A DNA stretch of 64,000 nt from contig OZ014411.1 of NCBI GenBank assembly GCA_963965975.1, positions 13,966,501-14,030,500 on the forward strand, in the 5' to 3' direction. Shown here piece by piece: positions 11,214 to 23,046 of the stretch. Position 1 is the stretch's first letter; every line of letters starts with the position of its first letter. The position numbers were made by a program, and so were the translations under genes. The notes beneath the pieces are model-generated. The model did no database searches and was not told the origin of the DNA. It was given only the letters and a program-made list of their open reading frames with translations. Origin of the DNA: Xestospongia bergquistia (lineage: Eukaryota > Porifera > Demospongiae > Haplosclerida > Petrosiidae).

Positions 11214-11331
11214 GTCTGCAGCACCAGCAATTCCCGGGCGGTCTCCCATCCCAGTACTACGCTGGCCCGACGTTGCTTAACTTCAGTGTTCAGATGGGAA
11301 CTGGTGCTTTCAACGTGGTATGGCCGCAGAC
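11214..11331 (-). rRNA. 5S ribosomal RNA gene, copy A
   Basis: The 118-bp minus-strand sequence is a full 5S rRNA: it begins GTCTGCGGCCATACCACGTT, has the box-C region GATGGGAGACCGCC and ends GGTGCTGCAGAC, so the two ends pair as helix I. Downstream on the minus strand come runs of T (within about 11195-11210), the normal Pol III stop. It is identical to copies B and C as far as could be read. Its downstream flank is shared with those copies, showing that the repeated unit is larger than the gene. Confidence 0.95.
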
Positions 11332-11593
11332 AAAGGTTAAGGAAAGAAAGAGATATTTATGTCACTGTGTGTACATGTTTATGGTGATCTAATGGACTGG
11401 ACATTATCTAACAACATTACAGGTCTAAAAATGATATATATCTGGTTAAAATGTTTTTCTTGTTGCATATGATCCATCAAAACAAGGAGCACAATTTATC
11501 ATTACGCTTTTGCCTCTTACGTTGTATTTTTTAAAAGTCATCTTAATTAATACATTTTTCAACAGGTATTGGTAAAAAATGTTAGAAAAAGAA

Positions 11594-11640
11594 GTTTGCA
11601 GCACCAGCAATTCCCGGGTTGTCTCCCATCCCAGTACAAA
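11594..11640 (-). pseudogene. Truncated 5S rRNA fragment
   Basis: The 3' third of a 5S gene (GCAGCACCAGCAATTCCCGG, then TCTCCCATCCCAGTAC) with a few changes, followed by unrelated sequence. It lies between full copies A and D in the same orientation. Confidence 0.85.
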
Positions 11641-11774
11641 GCCGTCCTGTGGTCTTAAAAACAAAATGGTGTATACGATTCCATCAAAACATCAAGGAGC
11701 ACAATTAATCATTAGCTTTTGCCTCTTACATTGTATTTCTACAAAAATCGAAAAAAATGTATTGGTAAAAAAAA

Positions 11775-11892
11775 GTCTGCAGCACCAGCAATTCCCGGGC
11801 GGTCTCCCATCCCAGTACTACGTTGGCCCGACGTTGCTTAACTTCAGTTTTCAGATGGGAACTGGTGCTTTCAACGTGGTATGGCCGCAGAC
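11775..11892 (-). rRNA. 5S ribosomal RNA gene, copy D (variant)
   Basis: A full 118-bp 5S gene with terminal helix and box regions intact. It differs from copies A, B and C by at least two substitutions: one in the segment read as TACGTTGGCCC on the plus strand and one in CTTCAGTTTTCAG. A T-run follows on the minus strand. Its 5' boundary (GGCCGCAGACAGTAATCAAT) is the junction of the duplicated block that reappears at 22158. Confidence 0.92.
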
Positions 11893-12651
11893 AGTAATCA
11901 ATGAAAACAAACAGATATTTATGTCACTGTGATTGTATTGGTCTAACAAGCAGTACTCTTGTCCATTAGCTAAATATCCAAATATTATATTCTACCAATC
12001 AGGTTTTTTAGAAACCTTAATATGAATCTTAAATCTATTAAACTACTACCTGTCAGTAGAACTGGTCCTCAGTCTGTCATAGAGAACTTGCTTACAAACT
12101 ATGCAATTGGTACTACAAACATAAAAATAGCAAAGACAATTTCATAAAATATTATTAGCATTAATTATCAATTTATTGATAATTTATTAACTGGCTTAAC
12201 AAGTTTGACTGGTTTATTATTTGTTTATTAGACTGATGGTACCATTCCTATAGCTATTTTCATGTACTTCCAATAATACAGCTGTTGTTACATTCACTTG
12301 CTGGAAACCTGTTCTATTGACTTTTATAGTACCTGCTATTTGGCATGGATTTTTTCCTGAATACTAAGTGACATTTGTTTATATATTACTGCTGACAATA
12401 GCTGGTTGAAAAGTATTTTATAACATCAAAATTGTTAATGTCTCTCCCCATCTCTCTCTCAGATTTGTAGGTTGATTAGGCATTATTTCCAAAGTTCACC
12501 TTTATGATATGATATTGTGACTACGAGTATGTTAACAATTATAATTTAGCTTTTGCCTCTTAGTTTTGTATTTTAAATACATTTTAATTATTACTATTTT
12601 CATAAAAAATTGAAGAAAAAAAGTGAATGGGTTTGTAGAAGAAAAAAGAAA

Positions 12652-12769
12652 GTCTGCAGCACCAGCAATTCCCGGGCGGTCTCCCATCCCAGTACTACGC
12701 TGGCCCGACGTTGCTTAACTTCAGTGTTCAGATGGGAACTGGTGCTTTCAACGTGGTATGGCCGCAGAC
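12652..12769 (-). rRNA. 5S ribosomal RNA gene, copy B
   Basis: A full 118-bp 5S gene on the minus strand with the same sequence as copy A, including the terminal helix and box-C segment. Upstream and downstream flanks match copy C at 22929, as expected of a gene inside a duplicated block. Confidence 0.95.
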
Positions 12770-12959
12770 AACAAATAACGCGAAGAAACAGATATTTATA
12801 CCAGTGTCATTGCATCAGTCTAACAAGCAGTGGTCTTATCTATTAGCTAAATATCCAAATAGTCTATTCGATCAATTACAACATCTATTCATGAACTATG
12901 CTAACAATGTTTTTACAATTTATTGTCAACAAACGTCTAGAGTACCAGTACATCCTGAA

Positions 12960-13098
12960 TGTTTCTCATCCTAATTCTAGGGTGTTCCAACATTGCTTAG
13001 CTCAGCTTGCATATATATGTATAACACTACAAGTTGATTTGAAGCTATAGCTAAACATGGTTGATAACTAGTGTTTTCAACACAGTGTGGCTACAGAC
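12960..13098 (-). pseudogene. Degenerate 5S rRNA-like sequence
   Basis: Traces of a 5S gene split by extra sequence: TTCCAACATTGCTTAGCTCAG near 12985 and GTGTTTTCAACACAGTGTGG followed by CTACAGAC near 13070-13098. It has many substitutions and an insertion of about 60 bp, so it cannot be functional. Confidence 0.6.
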
Positions 13099-13433
13099 AG
13101 GAAATAATGTTTCAACAGAAAATTTATAATCTAATAAACAATATAGTAGAGCTCACAAAAATACAAGCATTTGTATATTCTCAGCTAGCTGTGTGTAACA
13201 AGCTTGATATATACATGACCTGTAAGTGTTGTGTTGTAGTTAAAATAATTATTTTAACTACAACAGTATATTTAGTAATATTATTACTGATAGTATAATT
13301 ATTTTGTAGTCCCTGTAATGCTTATAGAAACACTCCAAACATTGTTCTCCCATGCAAGGCTACAATAATCACTATAGATCTATACAATAATGTATGTGTA
13401 TTTGTTGTGATAATAACCATAGATACTTAAACC

Positions 13434-14777
13434 TCAGCCACAAACCTCAGTATAGAATAGAATATATGCTTCCTTTGTTAAAACATTTGCCAGGTCTGTT
13501 GGTGTCACCTATCATGAAATTTTTATGATATTGATACTGAATTAAAAAACTCACCAATGCATCATCAAACTCATACCATCCCTCAGCTGTACGAGCATAT
13601 GACACATAATGACCTGCTTGTGGGGTAGAGCCAATGTGCACAATAATGGAGGACAGAATATATCGTTTTGTGTTTGCCTAAATATGAACAAGTTAATTAT
13701 GTCATCTCGTAACTTCAGTTGATAGAAACACCTTTTTATCATGGACTTCTACTGACTCAGTAATATGTACATGCCGACTATCTTTCTTAGTATGTGTACT
13801 CTCCCAAGTAAACCTTACATTTAATTTAGTGGTAACACTAGTCATCTAATTTCATAAATTTATCTACCTTCTGATATGAATTATTAGCGTTGATGGCAGG
13901 TGGGATATGTCATGCTTCAAAACAGCTTGAGTATCTTTCTCACATCTAATATTACTATCAGTCTGAAAATGCTAGGAAATGTACCGTACAAGATCATCAA
14001 GAGACAACGTTTCTTCTTTGTGATTTTTACTAATACCTTTATGTACATTTTCACTCTGAAAAACAGTTACTTCAACACAGCTAGCTGTTGTATTTTAACC
14101 AACCTGTGTATCAATTTGAATGTGAGACTGATACGCTTCTGTTATTTTTACTGCATTACATTCTACACATCGAACTGTATTTTTTAAAGGATTTAATGTC
14201 ATCAACATATAAATCATTTACTCACCTGCAGTCTCAATGCCAATGTTTATTTGAGAACTACATAGAACATTATGTTAATATTGTTTGTTACATTATTGTT
14301 TGGAAATAATAATTACTTAATGTCTGCATCTTCTAGGCTCTTAAGAATTCCACATAGAAGTTCATGGGCATCCTCTTGATTATTAAAATGACAATATGGT
14401 AATATTTCTTTGGAAAGATGATTCATAGTAATATTGTATATTATGACTTACTATTCATATTTTTGTACAACTCCTTAGGAGCAATTGAAGTTGAACTATT
14501 TTGTAATTCTTGTTGTTGTTTTTTTAGTACACATACCATACAAAATATACTTGTGCATTCTTGAAAAAAAGACAGACAATTCAATGTACAATTGACAAAA
14601 ATATTAAAGTTACATACCACTTTCCTTATGTGACATCAAATATCTGTGAAAGTCTGGGCAATGAATCAGTGATTGCACTATTGCATTTGCAAAACATGTA
14701 TTTCCTAGACTCAGTAGTCCAACTTCAGGAAACTTTTTACTACCTTCACAAGCAGCAGGAACTTCATCGTCATCCAT
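13434..14777 (-). CDS. Ubiquitin-specific protease (USP, C19)
   Basis: Nine exons join in a consistent frame: 14618-14777, 14452-14559, 14317-14407, 14226-14257, 14104-14174, 13868-14055, 13714-13813, 13555-13677 and 13434-13508 (316 codons with stop). The product would be a small deubiquitinase consisting almost only of the catalytic domain. Family marks in order: Cys box LLSLGNTCFANAIVQSL (nucleophile Cys28), QEDAHELL, a CVEC zinc-type pair (the partner CxxC is incomplete), SLDDLV, LPSTLIIHIRRFTW, His box PQAGHYVSYARTAEGWYEFD and the terminal EAYILFYTEV. Several introns are only 36-60 bp. Oddity: exon 6 carries an in-frame TAG (13972-13974, codon about 182) between SLDDLVRYIS and HFQTDSN. 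Removing 27 bp as a GT-AG intron would restore the frame, but that is very short for an intron. It is either a recent nonsense allele or a sequence error. The subfamily is unclear. Confidence 0.85.
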
Positions 14778-15149
14778 TCTTCAATGTTGCACAATCGCGT
14801 CTTAATGTTTTATTCATATATCTTAATAAACTTATATTATTCATGGCTCTGTAATCGCCACGCCTATCTTCATGAACTTTTGATGAAACATTCCTACCAC
14901 TCGTTTAATTCACTAGTCACTATCGATAGAATGGCTATAAATGAAAAGAAAGCAGCTGTTTCTTAGAAATCAAATCAAGTGTTGTAGTCAGTGTACTTGT
15001 CTCTCATCATGTCAATAATATTGTTCTCTGCTTAGAATGGAAATTGTCTCTCCTCTAATATTTTCAGAAAATAACAATCATCACCCAGCCAGTACTAACT
15101 GTACGTAGACACTCTTTTATGGAGGTGGTCTTTGTTGTCGGAGAAAAAG

Positions 15150-17448
15150 ATGTCGTTTGACAAAAAAAAATTAAAAATATATATAGGAATATTTATTAGT
15201 ATAGTAAGCTCTGTTTACTGGTATATTTTGTAATGTATTCATTTCATTTCCAGTTTAATAGTGCCTTCTCTATTACAATGTTGTTCCCCTTTTTACCATT
15301 TATGGTAGAATTTTTAGTCCCTCAAATAGATCCAGCCTCTATTGGTCAGTATCATAATTGGCTGACATCATTGATTACATTGTTTGCTTTGATAGGAAAA
15401 TATGCTGGAATTATTGCTTCATCAATGTTCTTTGGAAGTTTTATTGGAAGGTTTGTTTTGTCATCTATTCGCTCATCATCCATTAATTCATCTCTATCTT
15501 ACACACAGTTATATCTGGGGAATGTTATCAGATTCATGGGGACGTCGTCCAGTTCTTATTATTAGTACAATTCTGTTAGGATTATCATCTTTAAGTTTTG
15601 GGTTCAGTGTTAACTTTGCCATGGCAGTTTGTACGCGTTTTATGGTAGGACTCACAAATGGTAAAGTCACATGACTATGACATGATAGTCACATGACTCT
15701 AAATTATATAGGTTTAGCTGGTACTATAAAAGCTGTTTTGTCAGAGTCTTCTACTGATGAGACTCAGCCCATTGGCTTATCAATACTAGCAACTGCATTT
15801 GGTGTTGGTATAATCATAGGACCAGCTGTATCTGGTGCTATTGCTGACCCCATCTCACAATATAACCTCAACATTACCAGTAAATGGATAGATAGATGGA
15901 TGGATGAACTCATGAATGGATGAATGGTATTATTATTAATTAATATCATTTAGACGCAGCTGTTCGTAATTTTCTTACACAATTTCCTTATTCTCTTCCT
16001 GGGATTATTAATTTTCTTTTGTGCATTCTTGCCATATTTTATCTCATCACCTTGTTTCCTGAAACTTTACAAAAGAAAAAGTAAACTTTATTATATTTGT
16101 CTTGTACTATATACTTTACATGTAGATCATCTGAGAAAATGGAATCACATGATCAATTCTCTGAGACATCAGTATCCTCAGATGCCAATCACACCCACAC
16201 TTCAACTATGAATGAAAAAGAATTTGAGGATATTAAAGAAGAGAGTTTCATAAATCAAGACAATGAGGAGAGATTGATTGATCAAGATGATGATCAGGAG
16301 AGATTGATCAATCAAGACGATGATCAGGAGAGATTGATTGATCATGATAAACAGAAAACAACCAAATTTACTATGGTTTGGTTTATGAAGAAAATTTCAT
16401 TCAGAAGTGGTCTTATAAAAGCTTTTAAAAATCTCAAGTTCTTCTTCAAGTGATAAACCATTATTTCATCATATTTTATACTTAGCTCTCTCTCTCTCTT
16501 TCTCTTTTTTCAGGAATCCTGTGACCAGATTAGTCTTAATTATCTATTGTATATACTCCTTTGCTGTCATTGGGTTTGATGAGGTGTACTCTTTATGGTG
16601 TGCTACTCCTGGTTACCTAGGTAACACATTACATTACATCGAGAGTTTCATTGTCATTTCTTTAACAGGAGGTCTTGGATTCTCTCATCACGAAATTGGA
16701 ATATCTTTGAGCATAGTGGGAGCTCTTTTACTTCCTTTTACGTTATTCTTTTACCCTTTTGTAAGTTTGTTCCATATTGTTTCTTATAATTTACTTTATT
16801 TCAGATTGAGAGGAAGATGGGGTCCATCAATACTTTCTATTTAATGACAATGATACAAATATTCTTCACACTTCTATTGCCAAGCATTCATTATTTAACA
16901 ACTCTTGATCAGTATGTTATAAATATTATCACTAACTGGTTATCATATCAATATGTATATAGATCTCTTGTTCTATGGTTTATACTGTGTACTGTAATGT
17001 TGGTTATTAAGATTACTATTGGTGTGGATTTTGCTATAACATCGTTGTTTATTAATAATTCAGTTACTTTTGATAAAGTGGGAGCAATTAATGGACTTGC
17101 TACGTCAATGACTTCATTGTTTAGGTAATGGATGGATGGATGATAGATTATTAAATGGATGGACGATTATAAAATGGATAGAGAGGCAGATACGCAGACA
17201 GATAGATGGATGAATGAACATTGATAGATGAATATATTCCATTGTTTTTTAGATGTGTTTCTCCGATATTTGCTGGCAGTATTTTTTCAGTATCATTGTC
17301 TCTTACTTCTAAAAATATTGGCTATCTTATTGATTATCATCTTATTTATATTATATTAGGTATTATATTATTAATTACTTTAATAATGGCTACTAGATTA
17401 CCTAATAGTATTAATAGACAGAAAAGTGTTTTGGAAGATATTTTTTAA
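15150..17448 (+). CDS. Major facilitator superfamily transporter (ZIF-like)
   Basis: Nine exons: 15150-15203, 15254-15450, 15509-15660, 15712-15879, 15954-16080, 16126-16449, 16514-16760, 16805-17124 and 17253-17448. All phases agree and give a 594-residue membrane protein with about 12 hydrophobic segments. Family marks: LFPFLPFMVEFLVP in TM1, YIWGMLSDSWGRRPVL (MFS motif A), FMVGLTNGLAGT, IIIGPAVSGAIA and FPETLQ before the central loop. The pattern most resembles the fungal/plant/animal MFS_1 group that includes plant zinc-induced-facilitator-like carriers and tetracycline-resistance-like proteins. The substrate cannot be told. The central cytoplasmic loop (exon 6) is long and acidic and holds three tandem copies of a QDDDQERLI-type unit. 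The start is the first ATG in frame with TM1, after a short Lys-rich N-terminus (MSFDKKKLK). The gene appears intact, unlike its downstream neighbour. Confidence 0.85.
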
Positions 17449-17698
17449 ATGCATTTTATTACAATTATTGTATAATCTCATAGTTTGTATTTAAAAGAAT
17501 TAATCAGTATGATTTGTATATTTATAATTGGACAAATAAAGACACAATTATGAAGTTGCAATTTAGTAAATTCAAGAATGATGATTAAGAGTAAATGAAT
17601 AATTTATGTATTATTATTGACAACTTTGTCCTCGCCCCCTCATATTGAGCAGAATCTCCGCTAACAGCAAACCCACTAGTTTTATTCTTTGCATTATT

Positions 17699-19055
<1,357 letters not shown>

Positions 19056-19112
19056 CAGCTATTGAACGTGAGGTAAATTTGTACACCTCTATTTTTGAAA
19101 TGATATAAATAT

Positions 19113-19727
19113 GGGTTCTTCCGTGTTCGCCTACTCTAATTTTAACACAAAAGTACGGTTTTGCCTACGGATACCGTAATTCTAATTAAACAAATATTGC
19201 GATTTTACAAATTACAATTCAAGAGCTACTGGACCAAAAGGGTCTGAAACAATGTAAATAATGATGAAGTAGTTTAAGGTAAATGATAAGTAAAGAGTGT
19301 ACAATTTAATGTTAAGAAAAGTAAAGATTAAAGAATTATAAGTTAATGTGTTGAGACATGCCTACTACATAGTCTGATAAAGAGATTACATTACTGCTAA
19401 ATCTTTCTTTGAGTTCCTTAATGTGTTGATCTTTCTCTATAGCTTTCTTTTTCTGACGAGGTGGACGTGCACTGCTGCAAGCTGCTGTATCGAAACCTCT
19501 GTGCTGACTTGTTCTCTTTGAAATACCTCAACACATTCGAAGATGTTTGGATGGGATTTACCAACTACTCGCCGTAGACGGTTAACAACGAAGATTTAAT
19601 TAAATTTTATAAATGTTAATTCAATAAAAAATTCAAAAACTTCTATTAATTAGAATTACGGTATCCGTAGGCAAAACCGTACTTTTGTGTTAAAATTAGA
19701 GTAGGCGAACCCGGAGTAGGCGAACCC
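19113..19727 (-). mobile_element. Deleted MULE DNA transposon
   Basis: Inverted termini of about 75 bp bound a 615-bp element. The left end (GGGTTC, then GTTCGCCTACTCTAATTTTA and TACGGTTTTGCCTACGGATA) is mirrored at 19647-19727; the right end has an extra copy of the outer motif CGGGTTCGCCTACTC. Inside, minus strand 19336-19580, is the C-terminal tail of a transposase: RLRRVVGKSHPNIFECVEVF, QREQ, a frameshift, then PPRQKKKAIEKDQHIKELKE and a stop. The VGK-HPNI motif is typical of the end of MULE-type transposases. It is non-autonomous. Confidence 0.75.
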
Positions 19728-19845
19728 GTACTAACTCATAAATATAATTGTGATTTTCGAACATATGTGTCATATTGTTCTTTTAAAAATAGCAAATAAA
19801 AAAAATATTTGTTATAACGGAGACAACTGAGGTAAAGAGGGTGGC

Positions 19846-20241
19846 TCAGGAGTAATAACAATGGAACTTGACATCATCTACCCACTGAACATGTCTATCT
19901 GATTTTTCAACAGGAGGTGCCACTATTGCTCCGTCTATATTTTCCTCATTGTATAATCTACTTTGTTGTTTTAAATATCTCCATCTTCGTTCATCAGATT
20001 GTTCACTTGTTTTCATGTCCTCAAGTTGTTATTGACGAGCAAGTCTTTGACGTTCTTTCTGTGATTGTGTAGAAGGGGTAGGTAATCCCAAATCATCAAT
20101 GTCTTTATTAGTAAAATAAAATGTGGGTGTGGTCAAATTAAGTCCGCTGTCTGCTTCATCTGTATCCAATAAACTGGTTTGACTAGTTTCACCAGTTTCT
20201 ATTATTTGTTCAGTGGGATCTAAAGATATAACTTCCAACAT
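19846..20241 (-). pseudogene. Unrecognised polar ORF interrupted by TAA
   Basis: A minus-strand reading frame starts with ATG at 20241 (MLEVISLDPTEQIIE) and is polar and rich in Asp, Glu, Gln and Ser. It includes PTFYFTNKDIDDLGLPTPS and KERQRLARQ, meets TAA at 20029-20031, then stays open (QLEDMKTSEQSDERRWRYL, LYNEENIDGAIVAPPVEKSD) to TGA at 19846. The composition before and after the stop looks equally protein-like, so a single nonsense change in a real exon is likely. The family was not recognised. It lies next to the MULE element. Confidence 0.35.
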
Positions 20242-20253
20242 TTACCTTACCAG

Positions 20254-20604
20254 GTGCAATTGAGCAAGAAATTCCATTAGAAGAGTTTTTAGCGGAGCAT
20301 GAACCTCATGTTACCAAGGCAACAAAACCAAAGGCAAGGCAACTTGATGAGATAGTTGATGAATGGTACAATCACTCTTACTACAACAGTCTATTTTTGT
20401 AAGTTTTTATTTCTTAGGGTGTTTGTTAACTAGTCTACAGCTGAACTTATGATGAAAAGAGCTGAGCGACATAAAAAATTAAGGAGAGAGAGTCAGAAAA
20501 GAATTTGCTTGTCTGATCCATCCGAGAGACTAGCTACCTTTAGAAGATCACAAGGTCACAATGTGCCAGTTAAACCTGTTTCCTCTGAAGTGCTTTTCAG
20601 TTAG
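20254..20604 (+). CDS. Unrecognised charged protein, partial
   Basis: Two plus-strand exon candidates. The first follows acceptor taccttaccag (EQEIPLEEFLAEHEPHV, TKATKPKARQLDEIVDEWY) and runs to a gtaagt near 20400. The second is about 20446-20604 (LMMKRAERHKKLRRESQKR, SDPSERLATFRRSQGHN) and ends TAG. Both are highly charged with a likely coiled coil. The exact junction phase did not resolve, and no start exon was found. A further open stretch at 20655-20817 may be another 3' exon. Confidence 0.35.
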
Positions 20605-20817
20605 TTGTCATGTGACTGCCATGTGACAATTATTACCTATTACATGTTGTAGGTGGGTCCATCACAAAAGAGTAATTCATCGTCAATTCCTTTCATCTCA
20701 CAAAACTCAAACATTAACCACACCCACTGGTCTATCAGAAGGGACGTTACCTCAGTTAGAACCTCATGTACTAGCAGGATATTCTCCTAGATTAATGATA
20801 TATAAATATATGAAATA

Positions 20818-21589
20818 GATGTACTCTCTCTCTCAGACATCTAGAGCTCAAAATGACTTACTAAAGCAACAAACATCAGCTAAAAATAAATTTTATATTT
20901 CTCAAGCATGGAACTAAGATGTATACAGTAATCCGTTATTATCTGATTAATATTACAAGGTATTATAATGTCATCCTCTTATGTATCTTAGTAAATAATA
21001 TAGCACATATTCATTTACTAAGTGCATTAGTATATATTATTCATTAGTATGATTTAATTGGAATTAGCTGTTGCATGGCGGCTTGCAGAAAACCCTTATG
21101 TTAATTATAAGGATTTCCCACAACATATCAATAGTGTACCAATCTATTGTGCTACATTATATCTTATAGTATTTAAAATCTCACTGACGATATACCAATA
21201 ATTGAGGAGACTCCATCAGTTCTGACATATATATTAATAAATACCACGTCTCTCTGAGAAGGCCATATACCTAAGGAAAAAGAAAGGAATAAAATGATTT
21301 TTCAAATCTCTGAACTATACAGTCAGTCATGTTTCAGATAAAAGGTCATGGGAGCAACAGAAAGTTAGTAGTTTTTGTTTATAGACTAGTACTGACTTAT
21401 TTTAGGCTACTAATAAAATCCTTTATTTTGTAGTTGATTAATTAGTTGAATATCTTAAATATGTTAAATGTTAGATAAATATGTTGGCCACATTCTGCAC
21501 CTGTTTAAAAAACTCTAGTACTTTGGGAATTTTGTATTCAAAAGTTTCCCTCTTTTAGTGTAATTATTTGTAAACTGATAAACTGTGAT
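20818..21589. other. No gene seen
   Basis: AT-rich spacer without recognisable exons or repeats. Confidence 0.4.
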
Positions 21590-22157
21590 TATTGCTGTAG
21601 TATTGCCGTATACATCTACAGAAAACATACTATAACAGTTATCAACATCTAATTAGCGGTAGGGTTACCCTTATCATGAATTTACTACTGCTGCCACTAC
21701 CAAGCTACTATTTAGCTTCGCAAACAAAAATCAACTCCGACGATTGAACAACGATTAAAAACGATGAAGTGCGTCGTTCAATGGGTTGGGTCTGGCTCGT
21801 GAGACCAGCTACTTCTGTTTTCCTTCACTCTCATTTTCACTGCTAAACATAAATTTGTTTGATGTTATTATTTAAACTTTATCATTGCTATGGTGACCGT
21901 ATCTTTTCTTTCATCGTTTTAAACAATTAGTCGCCAAAGATATCACTGCAAAGGTACGTGTCATGAAATTATATAACCATTTTGTCATTTTATATGCGCA
22001 AAAAGTTGTTGAAAGGTAAGAAACATTTATTTCAAAAATGCTCGCGCAAGTGTCATCAAGTAAGCCACCATTTTCTAGCAAAGGTTAGCTAGCAAAAATT
22101 GGTCGAATGTACGAGATATACTGAGCATGCTCAATGTGCAGAGCACATGTCGATGAC
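21590..22157. repeat. Segmental duplication of a death-domain gene 5' region, copy 1
   Basis: This block matches 24212-25160, minus the MITE at 24694-25061. Shared runs include ATACATCTACAGAAAACATA, CTAATTAGCGGTAGG, TACTACTGCTGCCACTACC and GAGATATACTGAGCATGCTC. In copy 2 it lies immediately before exon 1 of the intact death-domain gene. Copy 1 breaks off 25 bp short of where that exon would begin and is joined to the 5S block. Confidence 0.85.
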
Positions 22158-22494
22158 TATGGCCGCAGACAGTAATCAATGAAAACAAACAGATATTTAT
22201 GTCACTGTGATTGTATCGGTCTAACAAGCAGTACTCTTGTCCATTAGCTAAATATCCAAATATTGTATTCTACCAATCAGGTTTTTTAGAAATCTTAATA
22301 TGAATCTTAAATCTATTAAACTACTACGTGTCAGTAGAACTGGTCCTCAGTCTGTCATAGAGAACTTGCTTACAAACTATGCAATTGGTACTACAAACAT
22401 AAAAATAACAAAGACAATTTTATAAAATATTATTAGCATTAATTATCAATTTATTGATAATTTACTAACTGGTTTAACAAGTTTGACTTGTTTA

Positions 22495-22779
22495 TTATTT
22501 GTTTATTTGACTGATGGTACCATTCCTATAGCTATTTTCATGTACTTCCAATAATACAGCTGTTGTTACATTCACTCGGTGTAATCCTGTTCTATTGACT
22601 TTTATAGTGTCTGCTATTTGGCATGGATTTTTCCTAAATACTAAATGACATTTGTTTATATAATACTGCTGACAATAGCTGGTTGAAATGTATTTTATAA
22701 CATCAAAATTGTTAATGTCTCTCCCCATCTCTCTCTCAGATTTGTAGGTTGATTTGGCATTATTTCCAAAGTTCACCAT
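22495..22779 (-). CDS. Unrecognised ORF, intact only in this duplicate
   Basis: A 94-codon frame from ATG to stop on the minus strand contains SYCQQYYINKCHLVFRKNPC and NRTGLHRVNVTTAVLLEV, with potential N-glycosylation sites (NRT, NVT, NGT) and three cysteines, like a piece of an extracellular domain. The paralogous DNA at 12220-12500 lacks the ATG, has a stop after CQQ and a frameshift. The better frame here may mean it was coding recently, or may be chance. Confidence 0.3.
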   Translation of the reverse strand: MVNFGNNAKSTYKSEREMGRDINNFDVIKYISTSYCQQYYINKCHLVFRKNPCQIADTIKVNRTGLHRVNVTTAVLLEVHENSYRNGTISQINK

Positions 22780-22928
22780 TATGATATGATATTGTCACTA
22801 TGAGTATGTTAACAATTATAATTTAGTTTTTGCCTCTTAGTTTTGTATTTTAAGTACATTTTAATTATTACTATTTTCATAAAAAATTGAAGAAAAAAGT
22901 GAATAGATTTGTAGGAAAAAAAAAGTAA

Positions 22929-23046
22929 GTCTGCAGCACCAGCAATTCCCGGGCGGTCTCCCATCCCAGTACTACGCTGGCCCGACGTTGCTTAACTTCA
23001 GTGTTCAGATGGGAACTGGTGCTTTCAACGTGGTATGGCCGCAGAC
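22929..23046 (-). rRNA. 5S ribosomal RNA gene, copy C
   Basis: A full 118-bp 5S gene on the minus strand with the same sequence as copies A and B. The terminal helix and box-C segment are intact. It lies in the second copy of the duplicated block. Confidence 0.95.

Larger units (their letters stand above)
11881..13440. repeat. Segmental duplication, 5S block, copy 1
   Basis: From the 5' end of 5S copy D to about 13440 this block matches 22158-24055 in the same orientation and order, including 5S copy B, its flanks and two degenerate 5S-like patches. The second copy holds extra sequence (about 23340-23690). Within copy 1 the segment matching the 22495-22779 ORF has a stop and indels. Confidence 0.85.

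Noticed and set aside
11579..11932. 117-codon plus-strand ORF
   Set aside because: It is the antisense reading of 5S rRNA genes and fragments.
13955..13990. A 22-bp or 27-bp intron in the USP gene
   Set aside because: GT-AG borders exist, but the lengths are below what a normal animal spliceosome handles; the shortest convincing intron in this gene is 36 bp. Reported as an in-frame TAG instead.
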